Assembly (NCBI GenBank): GCA_020636575.1
Contig: JACJXP010000007.1
Coordinates: 37,600 to 101,599 of the forward strand
Reading direction: 5' to 3'
DNA length: 64,000 nucleotides
From: Chitinophagales bacterium
GTDB lineage: Bacteria > Bacteroidota > Bacteroidia > Chitinophagales > Chitinophagaceae
A program made the position numbers and the translations under genes. This document shows positions 7,980-16,897 of the stretch, piece after piece. The notes below the pieces were generated by a model. That model ran no database searches. It was not told the origin of the DNA and saw only the letters and a list, made by a program, of their open reading frames with translations. Positions within the stretch are counted from its first letter, which is position 1; every line of letters begins with the position of its first letter.

Positions 7980-8820
7980 TAGTTAACGTTTTAATATTTT
8001 TTTGTGATAGTTGTAAAAATTCGTCCGCTTCTTTTTTCAATTTACTCTCTGGAAACCTGTCAGTAAATTCCTGGCATTCTGTAATAACCTGTTCATATCT
8101 CTCCACTTTTTTCTCCTCAATACTCATTTCTGCAAACCGGAAATATGATTTGATCACCATTAATTTATATTCATCCGCTCTCTGTGATTCTGGATATGAA
8201 TTCAAAAGAGTTGTAAAAGAAACACCGGCTGCCCTGAATTGCCCCAGGTCAAAATATAATTGAGCACTGTTAAAGTCCTTAATTTCCAGCTTCCTTCTGC
8301 ATTGCTCAATGATCTCATTAGCCTCTTTAATGCGAGCTGATCCCGGATGCGTATTAATAAAAGTCTGCATCATGCCAATGGACTTGACCGTATTGGTTTG
8401 ATCAAGCGGTGACTTCGGAGATCTTTTGAAATAAGTATATGCCCTCATATAATCCACTTCTTCTGCCCTGCTGCTGTTTGGAAATATCTCCAGGTAGCTT
8501 TTGAACAAATTTTCTGCATTCGTATAATCCGAGAGATAATATGCACAATATGCATACTTATAATAGATATCCTCAAACTCTTTACTGGTCTTGTAATAAG
8601 GCATTACATCCTCATATACCAACTGTGCTTTTGAATACTTTTTGTCTACAAAGAACTGTTCTGCTTTTCTGAGCTTAAATGCGGGGTCTGGATTCTTCAG
8701 AAGCTTACTCATTCCTTTACCACAGCCGGTCAAAAAAAGAAATGATATAGGAATTATTAATAGTAATGCTCTGCTATATCGCCTGTGCTGAAAAATCTGT
8801 CTTCCCAATATATTGCTCAT
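7966..8820 (-). CDS. bamD: Outer-membrane assembly lipoprotein BamD
   Basis: The 284-residue lipoprotein (hydrophobic stretch ending ISFLFLTGC) is built of tetratricopeptide-like repeats: RKAEQFFVDKKYSKAQLVYE, YKYAYCAYYLSDYTNAENLF and a later LYFDLGQFRAAGVSF block. It is the BamD/YfiO part of the BAM machine that inserts beta-barrels into the outer membrane. I choose the ATG at 8820 rather than 8862 because an exact TAnnTTTG box lies at 8830-8837 and transcription would begin after the upstream ATG. It overlaps rpoZ by 14 bp. Confidence 0.9.
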   Translation of the reverse strand: MSNILGRQIFQHRRYSRALLLIIPISFLFLTGCGKGMSKLLKNPDPAFKLRKAEQFFVDKKYSKAQLVYEDVMPYYKTSKEFEDIYYKYAYCAYYLSDYTNAENLFKSYLEIFPNSSRAEEVDYMRAYTYFKRSPKSPLDQTNTVKSIGMMQTFINTHPGSARIKEANEIIEQCRRKLEIKDFNSAQLYFDLGQFRAAGVSFTTLLNSYPESQRADEYKLMVIKSYFRFAEMSIEEKKVERYEQVITECQEFTDRFPESKLKKEADEFLQLSQKNIKTLTNEQT

Positions 8821-8829
8821 AAAGGTGTG

Positions 8830-8863
8830 CAAAGTTAATAGATAGAAGCAAAACTTAAACAAA
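8830..8863 (-). promoter_or_regulatory. Promoter of bamD-rpoZ
   Basis: On the minus strand TTTG (8860-8863) is followed 22 bp later by TAACTTTG (8830-8837), a good match to the Bacteroidota -33/-7 promoter. The leader to the ATG at 8820 would be only a few bases. Confidence 0.55.
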
Positions 8864-8943
8864 AAAGATAAGAAGCCAACATACCCCAGTTAATTTTTTG
8901 ATAAAGCTATCTGATTGATTCTGTGGATAAAGTGAAAATAAAA

Positions 8944-8964
8944 GACCCCGGATTTTCCGGGGTC
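8944..8964 (-). terminator. Rho-independent terminator after the OmpA-family gene
   Basis: GACCCCGGA-TTT-TCCGGGGTC is a perfect 9-bp stem. On the minus strand it is followed by TTTTATTTT, and it lies 22 bp after the OmpA-family stop codon. Confidence 0.9.
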
Positions 8965-8986
8965 TGAATAATTTATTTTGGTCTGA

Positions 8987-10681
8987 TTAATTCTTCCTGA
9001 GATTCGGGTGAGGAGGCTCAACCGTATTCGGTCCATCTTCACCTTCTGCAGCAGCTCTTAGATCAACTGTGTTACAATCACCACCTTCCTGAGCATAGTT
9101 GAAGATAAAGCGATCAGAGCTAATACCTTCGCTATCAACCATATAATTAATAACCTTATTTACATGATCCCAGCTTAACTGCTGCTCTCTCTTATTAGAT
9201 GAGCAGTAACCCATTACTACTACTTTACAACCTGGGTTATTTCTCATTTTAGCAGCAACAACAGCCAATACAGCTTTTGCATCACTGCTCAGGTTATTAG
9301 AATTAGATTTGAAAGCTACGCTTGGTAATGGTCCTAATAAAGCAGCGCAATCATCACCACCCTTCGCTATTAGTCCTTCGTAGCAAGACTCATCCGGACA
9401 TGGACAATTACCAACACCATCTGCATCAACAGGTTGACAATATGAAGGCGTAATCAATTGCTTATCCTTACAATCTGGAACACCATCACCATCAGTATCC
9501 TTACTAACACCATGACTATCAACAGGGCAACCCTGCGGAGTTTGTTCCTGGTCGAACTGATCAGTTACACCATCACCGTCACTATCAGGTAACACAGGCT
9601 TTGGTAAACGCATCAAACGAGGATTACGGATCTCGCTATATGCATAATCCAGTGGGTTTAGCCACCATAATGGCTCAACAGACTTCGCTCCGAGGTTGAT
9701 ATTAAGACCCACACTCATATAGTTGTAAGAGTCAAAATCACGGGTCTGCGCAGCATCACCCCAAGCGGATTCTTGCCAGCGCTGACCATCAAGCAAATCA
9801 TCTTTGATGAAAGTCCACCTATCTTCAATAGCCAGATTCAATCTATTACTTAGTTTGAAAGCAACACCAGCACCTACAGTAGCCGATGGTTTGAAGGTAT
9901 CGCCAAATAACTTAGGCCTGCGGTCGCCATGATTCTCTGCGGGAGTTTCATAGCTATCATCCATTAGGCTTTTAAGTGCATCCAGTGTTTCCTTACGGGT
10001 TTTATAAGTACCCTGTGAAATAGAAGCAAAGTTGTACTTGCTGTTACCATTTAAAGCATTCACTTTAGTATCGTATATAGATCCACCGATACCGGCAAAT
10101 CCATAAAAATTAAACCCTGTTTTAGCTTTGTGGAAACGGATATTATTTAATGTAACCACACCTTGCAAGGAAAGGTCTTGAGTTACTGTTTTATAGTTAT
10201 AATAAACAGGATCTCCGCCACCCGGGTTTGTTCCAAGAGCGGAAACATAGGTTACATCCCCATTAGAACTTATTGCAGGAGCAAAATAACCAGCATCAAA
10301 CCATGCGGAGTTCTTTCTATAATTTCCTGAATATCTCCAATGTTGGCCCTTGCCGATTCCATACATATACTCTAAACGCATAGAAAAAATGTAGCCGAAC
10401 GCTTTACGAATATGAGCGCCAAAACCAGGTGAGAAAAACTTTGCCGGTATATCTCCACTAACCTGAAAAAGACCAGCTTTAATACCAATTTCCCATTGGT
10501 TACGAGGTTTCGCAGGGAAGTTATAGGTTCCGTTCAAGAACTCAGTATGCTGAGGCATTCTTTTACCCGGAACTAGGGACGAATCTTTTACATCGTAACT
10601 TGCTCCTACTCTTTGAGAGAAGCCATACGATGCCAGCAGACAGAATATACCTGCCAGAAATAAATACTTTTTGCTTGCCAT
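8987..10681 (-). CDS. OmpA-family outer-membrane protein with calcium-binding linker
   Basis: The 564-residue protein has a signal peptide (1-22, ending SYGFSQ), an N-terminal beta-barrel-like region, a linker with thrombospondin type-3-like Asp repeats (SDGDGVTDQFD, DTDGDGVPDCKD) and a C-terminal OmpA-like domain (from about 450: SVAFKSNSNNLSSDAKAVL). It would anchor the outer membrane to peptidoglycan. One oddity is that the peptidoglycan-binding helix reads LSWDHVNKVINYM, with His where OmpA domains normally have the Arg that grips diaminopimelate. It has its own strong promoter and terminator, so it is probably highly expressed. Confidence 0.9.
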   Translation of the reverse strand: MASKKYLFLAGIFCLLASYGFSQRVGASYDVKDSSLVPGKRMPQHTEFLNGTYNFPAKPRNQWEIGIKAGLFQVSGDIPAKFFSPGFGAHIRKAFGYIFSMRLEYMYGIGKGQHWRYSGNYRKNSAWFDAGYFAPAISSNGDVTYVSALGTNPGGGDPVYYNYKTVTQDLSLQGVVTLNNIRFHKAKTGFNFYGFAGIGGSIYDTKVNALNGNSKYNFASISQGTYKTRKETLDALKSLMDDSYETPAENHGDRRPKLFGDTFKPSATVGAGVAFKLSNRLNLAIEDRWTFIKDDLLDGQRWQESAWGDAAQTRDFDSYNYMSVGLNINLGAKSVEPLWWLNPLDYAYSEIRNPRLMRLPKPVLPDSDGDGVTDQFDQEQTPQGCPVDSHGVSKDTDGDGVPDCKDKQLITPSYCQPVDADGVGNCPCPDESCYEGLIAKGGDDCAALLGPLPSVAFKSNSNNLSSDAKAVLAVVAAKMRNNPGCKVVVMGYCSSNKREQQLSWDHVNKVINYMVDSEGISSDRFIFNYAQEGGDCNTVDLRAAAEGEDGPNTVEPPHPNLRKN

Positions 10682-10722
10682 AACTAAGGATTAAGATTTG
10701 TGAACAATGTCCTAATAAAAAG

Positions 10723-10753
10723 CAAAAATAGATATTGAGTGTTAAATACCAAA
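10723..10753 (-). promoter_or_regulatory. Consensus promoter of the OmpA-family gene
   Basis: On the minus strand TTTG (10750-10753), a 19-bp spacer and TATTTTTG (10723-10730) form an almost ideal Bacteroidota housekeeping promoter. The leader would be about 35 bases. Confidence 0.65.
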
Positions 10754-10875
10754 TTTTTAAGATATTTATTTCGTCGTTTGCCCGTTATTTTTCAATTACT
10801 TAGTTGAAAAATCGACCTCTTTTTTGACATTATATAACAATTAGTTTTTTGCCCGTAAATTGCCCTGATTTTCGG

Positions 10876-11838
10876 ATGCAGTTACCCGTTGAGTTAATAT
10901 CTGATGAGCTAAAAACCTTTGAATTAAGGTTTAAACAGGCCGTTAAAAGCCAGGCGCCTCTTCTTGACCGCATAATGCGCTATATAGTAAAGCGTAAAGG
11001 CAAGCAGCTAAGGCCCATGTTTGTATTACTTTCAGCAAAAATGTGCGGCCAGATCAATGAATCTGCCTACCGGGCTGCCTCACTGGTAGAAATCTTACAT
11101 ACCGCAACTTTGGTCCACGATGATGTGGTGGACGATTCTATGGAAAGAAGAGGGTTTTTCTCAACATATGCCTTATGGAAAGCAAAAGCCAATGTATTAA
11201 TAGGTGACTATTTATTAGCAAAAGGGCTTTTATTATCTCTTGACAACCAAGATTATAGAATATTACATATACTTTCTGATGCCGTTCGAAAAATGAGTGA
11301 GGGAGAATTGTTGCAATTGGAAAAAGCCCGAAGCCTTAATCTTAAAGAAGACATCTATTATGAGATAATCCGCAATAAAACCGCCTCTCTTTTGGGTTCA
11401 GCCTGTGCTGCAGGTGCATGGAGTACAAGCCAGGATGAGGCTATAGCAGAAAAATTCAGGCTTTTTGGAGAAAAGACCGGAATGGCTTTTCAAATAAAAG
11501 ATGACTTATTTGATTATACCAGCGAAAAAATCGGAAAACCCACCGGAAACGATATAAAGGAAAGAAAACTAACACTACCACTTATCTATACACTGAATAA
11601 TACAGACAAAGAAACCCGCAGAAAGATCATTTATATTGTTAAGAACAACAATAATGACAGAAAAAAAGTAAAGTGGGTAACTGAAAAAGCGGAAAGTAGC
11701 GGAGGAATTGATTATGCAATAAAAAGAATGAATGATTATAAAAATGAAGCTTTGAATATTTTGCATGAATTTCCAGAGAGCCCTTATCGTAAGGGTCTTG
11801 AAGACCTTGTTTTATTTGTAACAGAGAGAGATTACTAA
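10876..11838 (+). CDS. Trans-isoprenyl diphosphate synthase (polyprenyl synthetase)
   Basis: The 320-residue enzyme condenses isopentenyl diphosphate onto allylic diphosphates. Both Asp-rich motifs are visible: HDDVVDDSMERRG (first) and DDLFDYTSEKIGKPTGND (second), plus the GKQLRP motif. Length and motifs fit a long-chain synthase that makes the quinone tail (octaprenyl/solanesyl type), but chain length cannot be fixed by eye. I use the ATG at 10876 (MQLPVEL); the alternative TTG at 10849 lies in a promoter-like stretch. recJ follows with a one-base stop/start overlap, so the two are coupled. Confidence 0.93.
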   Translation: MQLPVELISDELKTFELRFKQAVKSQAPLLDRIMRYIVKRKGKQLRPMFVLLSAKMCGQINESAYRAASLVEILHTATLVHDDVVDDSMERRGFFSTYALWKAKANVLIGDYLLAKGLLLSLDNQDYRILHILSDAVRKMSEGELLQLEKARSLNLKEDIYYEIIRNKTASLLGSACAAGAWSTSQDEAIAEKFRLFGEKTGMAFQIKDDLFDYTSEKIGKPTGNDIKERKLTLPLIYTLNNTDKETRRKIIYIVKNNNNDRKKVKWVTEKAESSGGIDYAIKRMNDYKNEALNILHEFPESPYRKGLEDLVLFVTERDY

Positions 11839-13568
11839 TGCCGGAAACAAGTCTAACATCTAAAAGATGGAGAATTCTTGAAGCAGATACCAAAAAAGTT
11901 TCTGTACTCCAGCAAGAACTAGGCATAAATGCCATTATCTGTAAAATCCTTGTTCAAAGAGGAATAGATAATTACCAAAAAGCAAAGGACTTTTTTCGAC
12001 CGGATATAACAGCCATACACAGCCCCTGGCTCATGAAAGATATGCGTAAAGCTGTTGAAAGGATAGAGAAAGCAATCGGCAATCAGGAAAAGGTTCTTGT
12101 TTTTGGAGATTATGATGTGGATGGCACCACCGCTGTAGCCAGTATGTATCTTTTTTTAAGAAAAATACATGATCAGCTGGAATTTTATATCCCCCACCGC
12201 TATCGGGAGGGATATGGCGTAAGCAAAGCCGGGATCGAGTACGCAAAAGAAAATGGATTCACACTGATCATTTCATTGGACTGTGGAATTAAATCAACTG
12301 AACTTATTGCCTATGCAAAAGATCTGGGAATTGATTTCATCGTATGTGATCACCACTTACCGGATGAAACACTTCCTCCTGCTGTTGCCATATTGAATCC
12401 CAAACAAAAGGACTGCGAGTACCCCTACAAAGAATTATGCGGATGTGGTGTTGGATTTAAATTGATATGTGCATTAGCTGATCACTTATCATTGCCAGAT
12501 CATTTTCCGTTTGAAAATCTCGATCTTCTCGCCACTGCTATAGCTGCCGATATTGTACCCATAACAGATGAAAACCGCATTTTGGCCTACCATGGGTTAA
12601 AAAAAGCAAATGAAAATCCTAATTATGGCATCAAGGCATTGACAAAATTAAGCGGTCTTGTTAAAGAGTTGCACATCAGTAATCTTGTTTTCATGATTGC
12701 TCCAAGAGTGAACGCAGCGGGAAGAATGGATGATGCCAGCAAAGCTGTTGAGATGTTCATAGCTGATTCCGAAGAAGCAGCTATGCATTATGCAGAAATG
12801 CTGCACAACGATAATACTGATCGAAAAGAGGCAGATAAGAGTATTACAGCAGATGCATTGGAAATGATCATTAAAAATGAAGACTGGAAAAACAGAAAAT
12901 CAACTGTTGTTTATAATCCTAACTGGCACAAAGGTGTTGTAGGCATTGTGGCATCCCGAATAATAGAAACCTATTACAGACCAACTATTGTACTTACCAA
13001 ATCCGGTGATTATGCCGCTGGCAGTGCTCGGAGTGTCCCGGGTTTTAATTTATATGAGGCTATTCATGCCTGTAGAGAATACCTGCTGGGTTATGGGGGT
13101 CATTTTGCCGCTGCGGGCATGACCCTGGAAACAGATAAAATAGAATTGTTCAGAGAAAAATTCGAAGAAGTAGTTTCCTCTACAATTAAACCAGAATTAC
13201 TGGTACCCGAAATTATTATTGATGCCGAGATCAGCTTCAAAGAGATCAATCAAATATTTTATGATATTCTTTGCCAGATGGAGCCATTTGGCCCCGAAAA
13301 CCTTCGCCCTGTTTTTTTAACCCGAAGCGTAACAGATACCGGGTATTCAAAAATTGTAAAAGAAGATCATATAAGATTCTCTCTAAAAAAAGATGATCAT
13401 ACTATAACAGGAATCGGTTTCAATATGGCGGATAAGTTTGAATTGCTGAAAGACAAGAAGCCAATTGACATCGTTTTTAAATTGGATGAAAATGAATGGA
13501 ACGGAACCAAATCTCTTCAGTTGCGTATGATCGATATAAAGCCTGCGGATAAGGACATCAATATTTAA
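11838..13568 (+). CDS. recJ: Single-stranded-DNA exonuclease RecJ
   Basis: The 576-residue protein is a DHH-family 5'-3' exonuclease acting in recombination and mismatch or base-excision repair. Seen are the DYDVDGTTAVA motif (about 92-102), the DCGIKS motif, the DHHLPDE motif that names the family, LLATAIAADIVP, and the DHHA1 signature GYGGHFAAAGMTL (about 418-430), followed by a C-terminal OB-like region. The length is typical. The start codon overlaps the stop of the polyprenyl synthase gene by one base. Confidence 0.96.
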   Translation: MPETSLTSKRWRILEADTKKVSVLQQELGINAIICKILVQRGIDNYQKAKDFFRPDITAIHSPWLMKDMRKAVERIEKAIGNQEKVLVFGDYDVDGTTAVASMYLFLRKIHDQLEFYIPHRYREGYGVSKAGIEYAKENGFTLIISLDCGIKSTELIAYAKDLGIDFIVCDHHLPDETLPPAVAILNPKQKDCEYPYKELCGCGVGFKLICALADHLSLPDHFPFENLDLLATAIAADIVPITDENRILAYHGLKKANENPNYGIKALTKLSGLVKELHISNLVFMIAPRVNAAGRMDDASKAVEMFIADSEEAAMHYAEMLHNDNTDRKEADKSITADALEMIIKNEDWKNRKSTVVYNPNWHKGVVGIVASRIIETYYRPTIVLTKSGDYAAGSARSVPGFNLYEAIHACREYLLGYGGHFAAAGMTLETDKIELFREKFEEVVSSTIKPELLVPEIIIDAEISFKEINQIFYDILCQMEPFGPENLRPVFLTRSVTDTGYSKIVKEDHIRFSLKKDDHTITGIGFNMADKFELLKDKKPIDIVFKLDENEWNGTKSLQLRMIDIKPADKDINI

Positions 13569-13591
13569 TAATAAAATATTTATTTCAACCC

Positions 13592-13599
13592 TACTTTTG
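13592..13599 (+). promoter_or_regulatory. Candidate -7 box (TACTTTTG) for the first EEP gene
   Basis: An exact TAnnTTTG ends one base before an ATG at 13601. Transcription would start inside or after that codon, so the in-frame ATG at 13616 or 13619 is the better translation start. Confidence 0.5.
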
Positions 13600-13615
13600 G
13601 ATGAAGCAAATTGTG

Positions 13616-14830
13616 ATGATGAAGAACTTGTTTACACTTTTATTCTTATCTGCTTTTTATTTATTAAATGCACAAAGCAGCAACACAACTTTGGATGTTG
13701 TTAGCTGGAATCTTGAATTTTTCGGAGCCCCTTATGCTAGTGGCCCCGCTGATAAAGATCTGCAGGAGGCTAATGCAAAAAAGATAATGCGGTATATTGA
13801 CGCAGATATATATGGATTACAAGAAATCGTTGACTCGTCACATTTGAGAAAACTGAGAGACTCACTAGGCATCAATTACGAGTTCATTATTGCGCCATAT
13901 AGTACAGATGGTGTTATAGGGAGCAACGGATGGAGACAAAGCCAGAAACTTGCCGTTTTATACAAGAAAGATGTTTTTTCAAATATCAGTACCCGTGGCA
14001 TGATGTTAAATAGCCCCACTGCTGTTTCAAACTGGGCAAACGGCCGTTTACCATTTTTATTTAAGGCTGATGCAACTGTGAATGGAATTACAAAAACAAT
14101 TCACTTTATTGTTATTCATGCAAAGTCAGGAAGTACAACTTCTGATTATAGCAGAAGATTAGCAGGCGCACAGGAATTAAAAGATACACTGGATGCGAAC
14201 TTTTCAAATGAAACTGTTTTTATCATTGGCGACTTTAATGATGCCTTAAACCATACTATTGTTTCCGGGTCAGGGCCGCAAAGTTCTTTTCAGCCCATTG
14301 TTGCCGATTCAACAGATGCGGACCATTACAGATCTATCACAATTACGTTGGCAAATCTTGGGCAAACCAGCATGATCAATTTTCCTAACGTAATTGACAA
14401 TCATGTTATCTCTAATGAGGTTTCAGCTTATTATATACCAGGTTCTGTACAGGTAAGAACAGATGTGACTTCCATAGTTCCTGATTATGTGTCTGCACAT
14501 AATACATCCGATCATTATCCTGTTTTCTCAAATTATAATTTGTCAGGTGTTCCGACAGGCCTGCCTAATATCACCCCAGGTGATTTTGGAATTAAAGTCA
14601 GTCCAAATCCATTTAATGATAGGATCTATATCACCGCATCAAAAACTTTAAGGAATACCCACTTTAGCCTTTTTGACACCCAAGGGAGAAAACTGATAAC
14701 AAAAGATATAGCAACACTTATACAGGGCTCATCATTTGAGATCAACATTCCGGCATCTGCTAATGGAACTTATTTCTTACAGGCCGAATCAGAAGAATAT
14801 AAAACACTTGTAAAGCTGATTGCCCAATAA
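13616..14830 (+). CDS. Secreted endonuclease/exonuclease/phosphatase (EEP) with T9SS sorting domain
   Basis: The protein of about 404 residues has a signal peptide (MKNLFTLLFLSAFYLLNAQ), an EEP catalytic domain and a C-terminal type IX sorting domain of about 80 residues (VSPNPFNDRIYI to the end, with FSLFDTQGRKL and NGTYFLQAE). EEP motifs are SWNLEFFG, YGLQEI, IHAKSGS, IIGDFNDA and SDHYPVF, giving the metal and catalytic Asn/Glu/Asp/His set. It would cleave phosphodiesters, probably nucleic acids, outside the cell or on its surface. A second EEP gene, a TonB receptor and a lipoprotein lie next to it. A start at 13601 is possible but conflicts with the promoter box. Confidence 0.85.
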   Translation: MMKNLFTLLFLSAFYLLNAQSSNTTLDVVSWNLEFFGAPYASGPADKDLQEANAKKIMRYIDADIYGLQEIVDSSHLRKLRDSLGINYEFIIAPYSTDGVIGSNGWRQSQKLAVLYKKDVFSNISTRGMMLNSPTAVSNWANGRLPFLFKADATVNGITKTIHFIVIHAKSGSTTSDYSRRLAGAQELKDTLDANFSNETVFIIGDFNDALNHTIVSGSGPQSSFQPIVADSTDADHYRSITITLANLGQTSMINFPNVIDNHVISNEVSAYYIPGSVQVRTDVTSIVPDYVSAHNTSDHYPVFSNYNLSGVPTGLPNITPGDFGIKVSPNPFNDRIYITASKTLRNTHFSLFDTQGRKLITKDIATLIQGSSFEINIPASANGTYFLQAESEEYKTLVKLIAQ

Positions 14831-14832
14831 AA

Positions 14833-14860
14833 AAGTCCTGCCGATTGATCAACAGGACTT
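14833..14860. terminator. Terminator between convergent genes
   Basis: AAGTCCTG and CAGGACTT form an 8-bp stem with a 12-base loop. The minus-strand side is followed by six T, so it mainly ends the lipoprotein transcript but may serve both directions. Confidence 0.7.
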
Positions 14861-14887
14861 AAATCATTTATTCTAAATCTACTTCAG

Positions 14888-16867
14888 TTACCTTGTTCCC
14901 AGGTTAGATACATCATCTATAGTCGCATTCACAGTCCATTCAGAAGCAGATGAAGTAGTCCAGTCAATATTCCCCGCTGTTATCCCTGCATTCCTTCTCA
15001 CTCCTTTATTAACAGCAGCGGTAGCATCTCCTGCAATAGTCCAGCTTGATCCGGGATCCACTCCTTTTTCACCAAAAACATCAATAACTACTCCTGATTT
15101 TTCCAGTTGAATAGCATCATCTCCATTGAAATTACATACCCCGGAACTAAATGCAGTAACACCGGCAGGTAAAGTAAGTGCAGCAGATGCATTTTGTATT
15201 ACGATGATCTCGCCGGGAGCTAATGTAGCTTGTACAGTAGCCAGGTTAAGCGAGTTTGTTACTGATGTATTTCCATTGCTATACAACTTCAGGTCGTATA
15301 AACTAAGGTCGGCTGTAGCACTACCACCATTATATATCTCAAGATATTTATTGTTTGAAGACCCTTCAATATATTCTGAGATAATGAGGTCATTGCCGGA
15401 AGGCGGTGGTGGCGCAGCTGCTACAACATCATTTAATGGTGCACCGGGATTGCGAATACCCAACTCATAAGTAGCATCAAACTGTGTTAAATAACCAGTA
15501 ACAGCAGTAGCATTGGCTGGATAAATTTGCCCCGCAAAACTAGCAGAAGAAGAAGTAAACATCACTAACGAGCCGGTAACATCAGTCAAATTAACTGATC
15601 CGCTATATGAACTTCCTGATCCACTAAGTGCCACATCATTTATAGTAACCAAGGTTGATTCCCATGCTTCAAAATTCGAATTGATATCTGTAATTGTAGC
15701 TACCCTTGGTGTTATTGTTTTTCCGGTTGATACTCTTGTTGCATAATTCAATGGTACCAGGTTTACCTGTAACAAACCTCTGTATTCTGAAACTTCCTGT
15801 AAGGAAACATTTACATCGAGTGAATCACCCAGGTTAAAACTATGGGGGGAATCGAAACGAACCAGGATACCTGCAAGACCATTCCCCTGCTGAAGCACCA
15901 GGTTTTGAGAATTAATATTATTTGTACTTCTGTCACTTATAACTACTCCCGTTATTCTCTTTCCATCCGGTGCGGCTGTTGTAGAACCCGAATAGAGAGC
16001 TCTTACATCAGCAATGTTCATAACTGTTGTCGGACCTTGACCACAACGATAATTGTTGAATTGAACGTCAGCTGTGTCACGAAGGATCAATTGCTTTGTA
16101 TTTCCATAAACTGTGTAAATAGCTGTGAGGGTACCGTTACCATTTGGAACATTTACACCTGCAAAGTTTGCATACCCACTGCTTCTGATAATGATTGAAG
16201 AATTAGCTCCGCATGACTTTACAGTAAGATTTACTGAATTCTTGTAAGCTGAAGTATCCGCATATGTTTTACTGGTATCACCTGTTACAAACTCATAATT
16301 ATTCAACTGTATCAATGATCCCAGGTATTCATCCTGCATATTAGTAGAAAGATCATTTAAAGTTACCACCCTTGGTGTAACAGGATTGTTTAAAGTACCT
16401 CCAATGATGTATTGATCAATCAATGTTGATGCAATGGCTTCCAGTGAAGGAGAACCTGCAACCGTTGCTTTTACGCCTAATTGTATCAGCCTGTTATAAT
16501 CGCTGATGCATAACCCATTACATTTTATATACACCTGGCGTCCAACCGGAAAAGAATTATATAACCCATTAGCATCTAGTAAAATGTTAATACCTCCTGT
16601 ACCGTCCTGTATGTACAGTTCTTTATAAAGATTCCCGCTTTTGTCATTGGCTACAACTACACCACCTATAATCACATCAGCATTGATAACATCATATGCT
16701 CCTGAAGCAGCATGCATTGCCTTTAACTGGCTAATAGTATGTGTTGGTGTAATTCCCGGATCAGTGGGGCCAGGCGGCTCATCGAAATTCTTTTTACAGG
16801 AACTTATCATTAATGATACCGCCAGCATTAATATTAAACTAACTGACCAAACATTAAAACGTTTCAT
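14888..16867 (-). CDS. DUF5689 / lamin-tail-like surface lipoprotein
   Basis: The 659-residue lipoprotein (MKRF... to LMISSCKK, lipid Cys about 24) holds a DUF5689-type OB-like region (TISQLKAMHA, VIIGGVVVANDKSGNLYKEL, LYIQDGTGGINILLD), further OB-fold-like repeats, and a C-terminal lamin-tail-like domain (DLIISEYIEGSSNNKYLEIY). Both OB-fold and lamin-tail domains are often found beside extracellular nucleases. The gene follows the TonB receptor by 30 bp and is surely co-transcribed, in the place a SusD-like lipoprotein would hold. I infer it captures a ligand, possibly nucleic acid, for the receptor. The start is the ATG at 16867, which gives a clean lipoprotein signal. Confidence 0.85.
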   Translation of the reverse strand: MKRFNVWSVSLILMLAVSLMISSCKKNFDEPPGPTDPGITPTHTISQLKAMHAASGAYDVINADVIIGGVVVANDKSGNLYKELYIQDGTGGINILLDANGLYNSFPVGRQVYIKCNGLCISDYNRLIQLGVKATVAGSPSLEAIASTLIDQYIIGGTLNNPVTPRVVTLNDLSTNMQDEYLGSLIQLNNYEFVTGDTSKTYADTSAYKNSVNLTVKSCGANSSIIIRSSGYANFAGVNVPNGNGTLTAIYTVYGNTKQLILRDTADVQFNNYRCGQGPTTVMNIADVRALYSGSTTAAPDGKRITGVVISDRSTNNINSQNLVLQQGNGLAGILVRFDSPHSFNLGDSLDVNVSLQEVSEYRGLLQVNLVPLNYATRVSTGKTITPRVATITDINSNFEAWESTLVTINDVALSGSGSSYSGSVNLTDVTGSLVMFTSSSASFAGQIYPANATAVTGYLTQFDATYELGIRNPGAPLNDVVAAAPPPPSGNDLIISEYIEGSSNNKYLEIYNGGSATADLSLYDLKLYSNGNTSVTNSLNLATVQATLAPGEIIVIQNASAALTLPAGVTAFSSGVCNFNGDDAIQLEKSGVVIDVFGEKGVDPGSSWTIAGDATAAVNKGVRRNAGITAGNIDWTTSSASEWTVNATIDDVSNLGTR

Positions 16868-16897
16868 ACTTATATTATTATTTGTCATTGTCAATGA

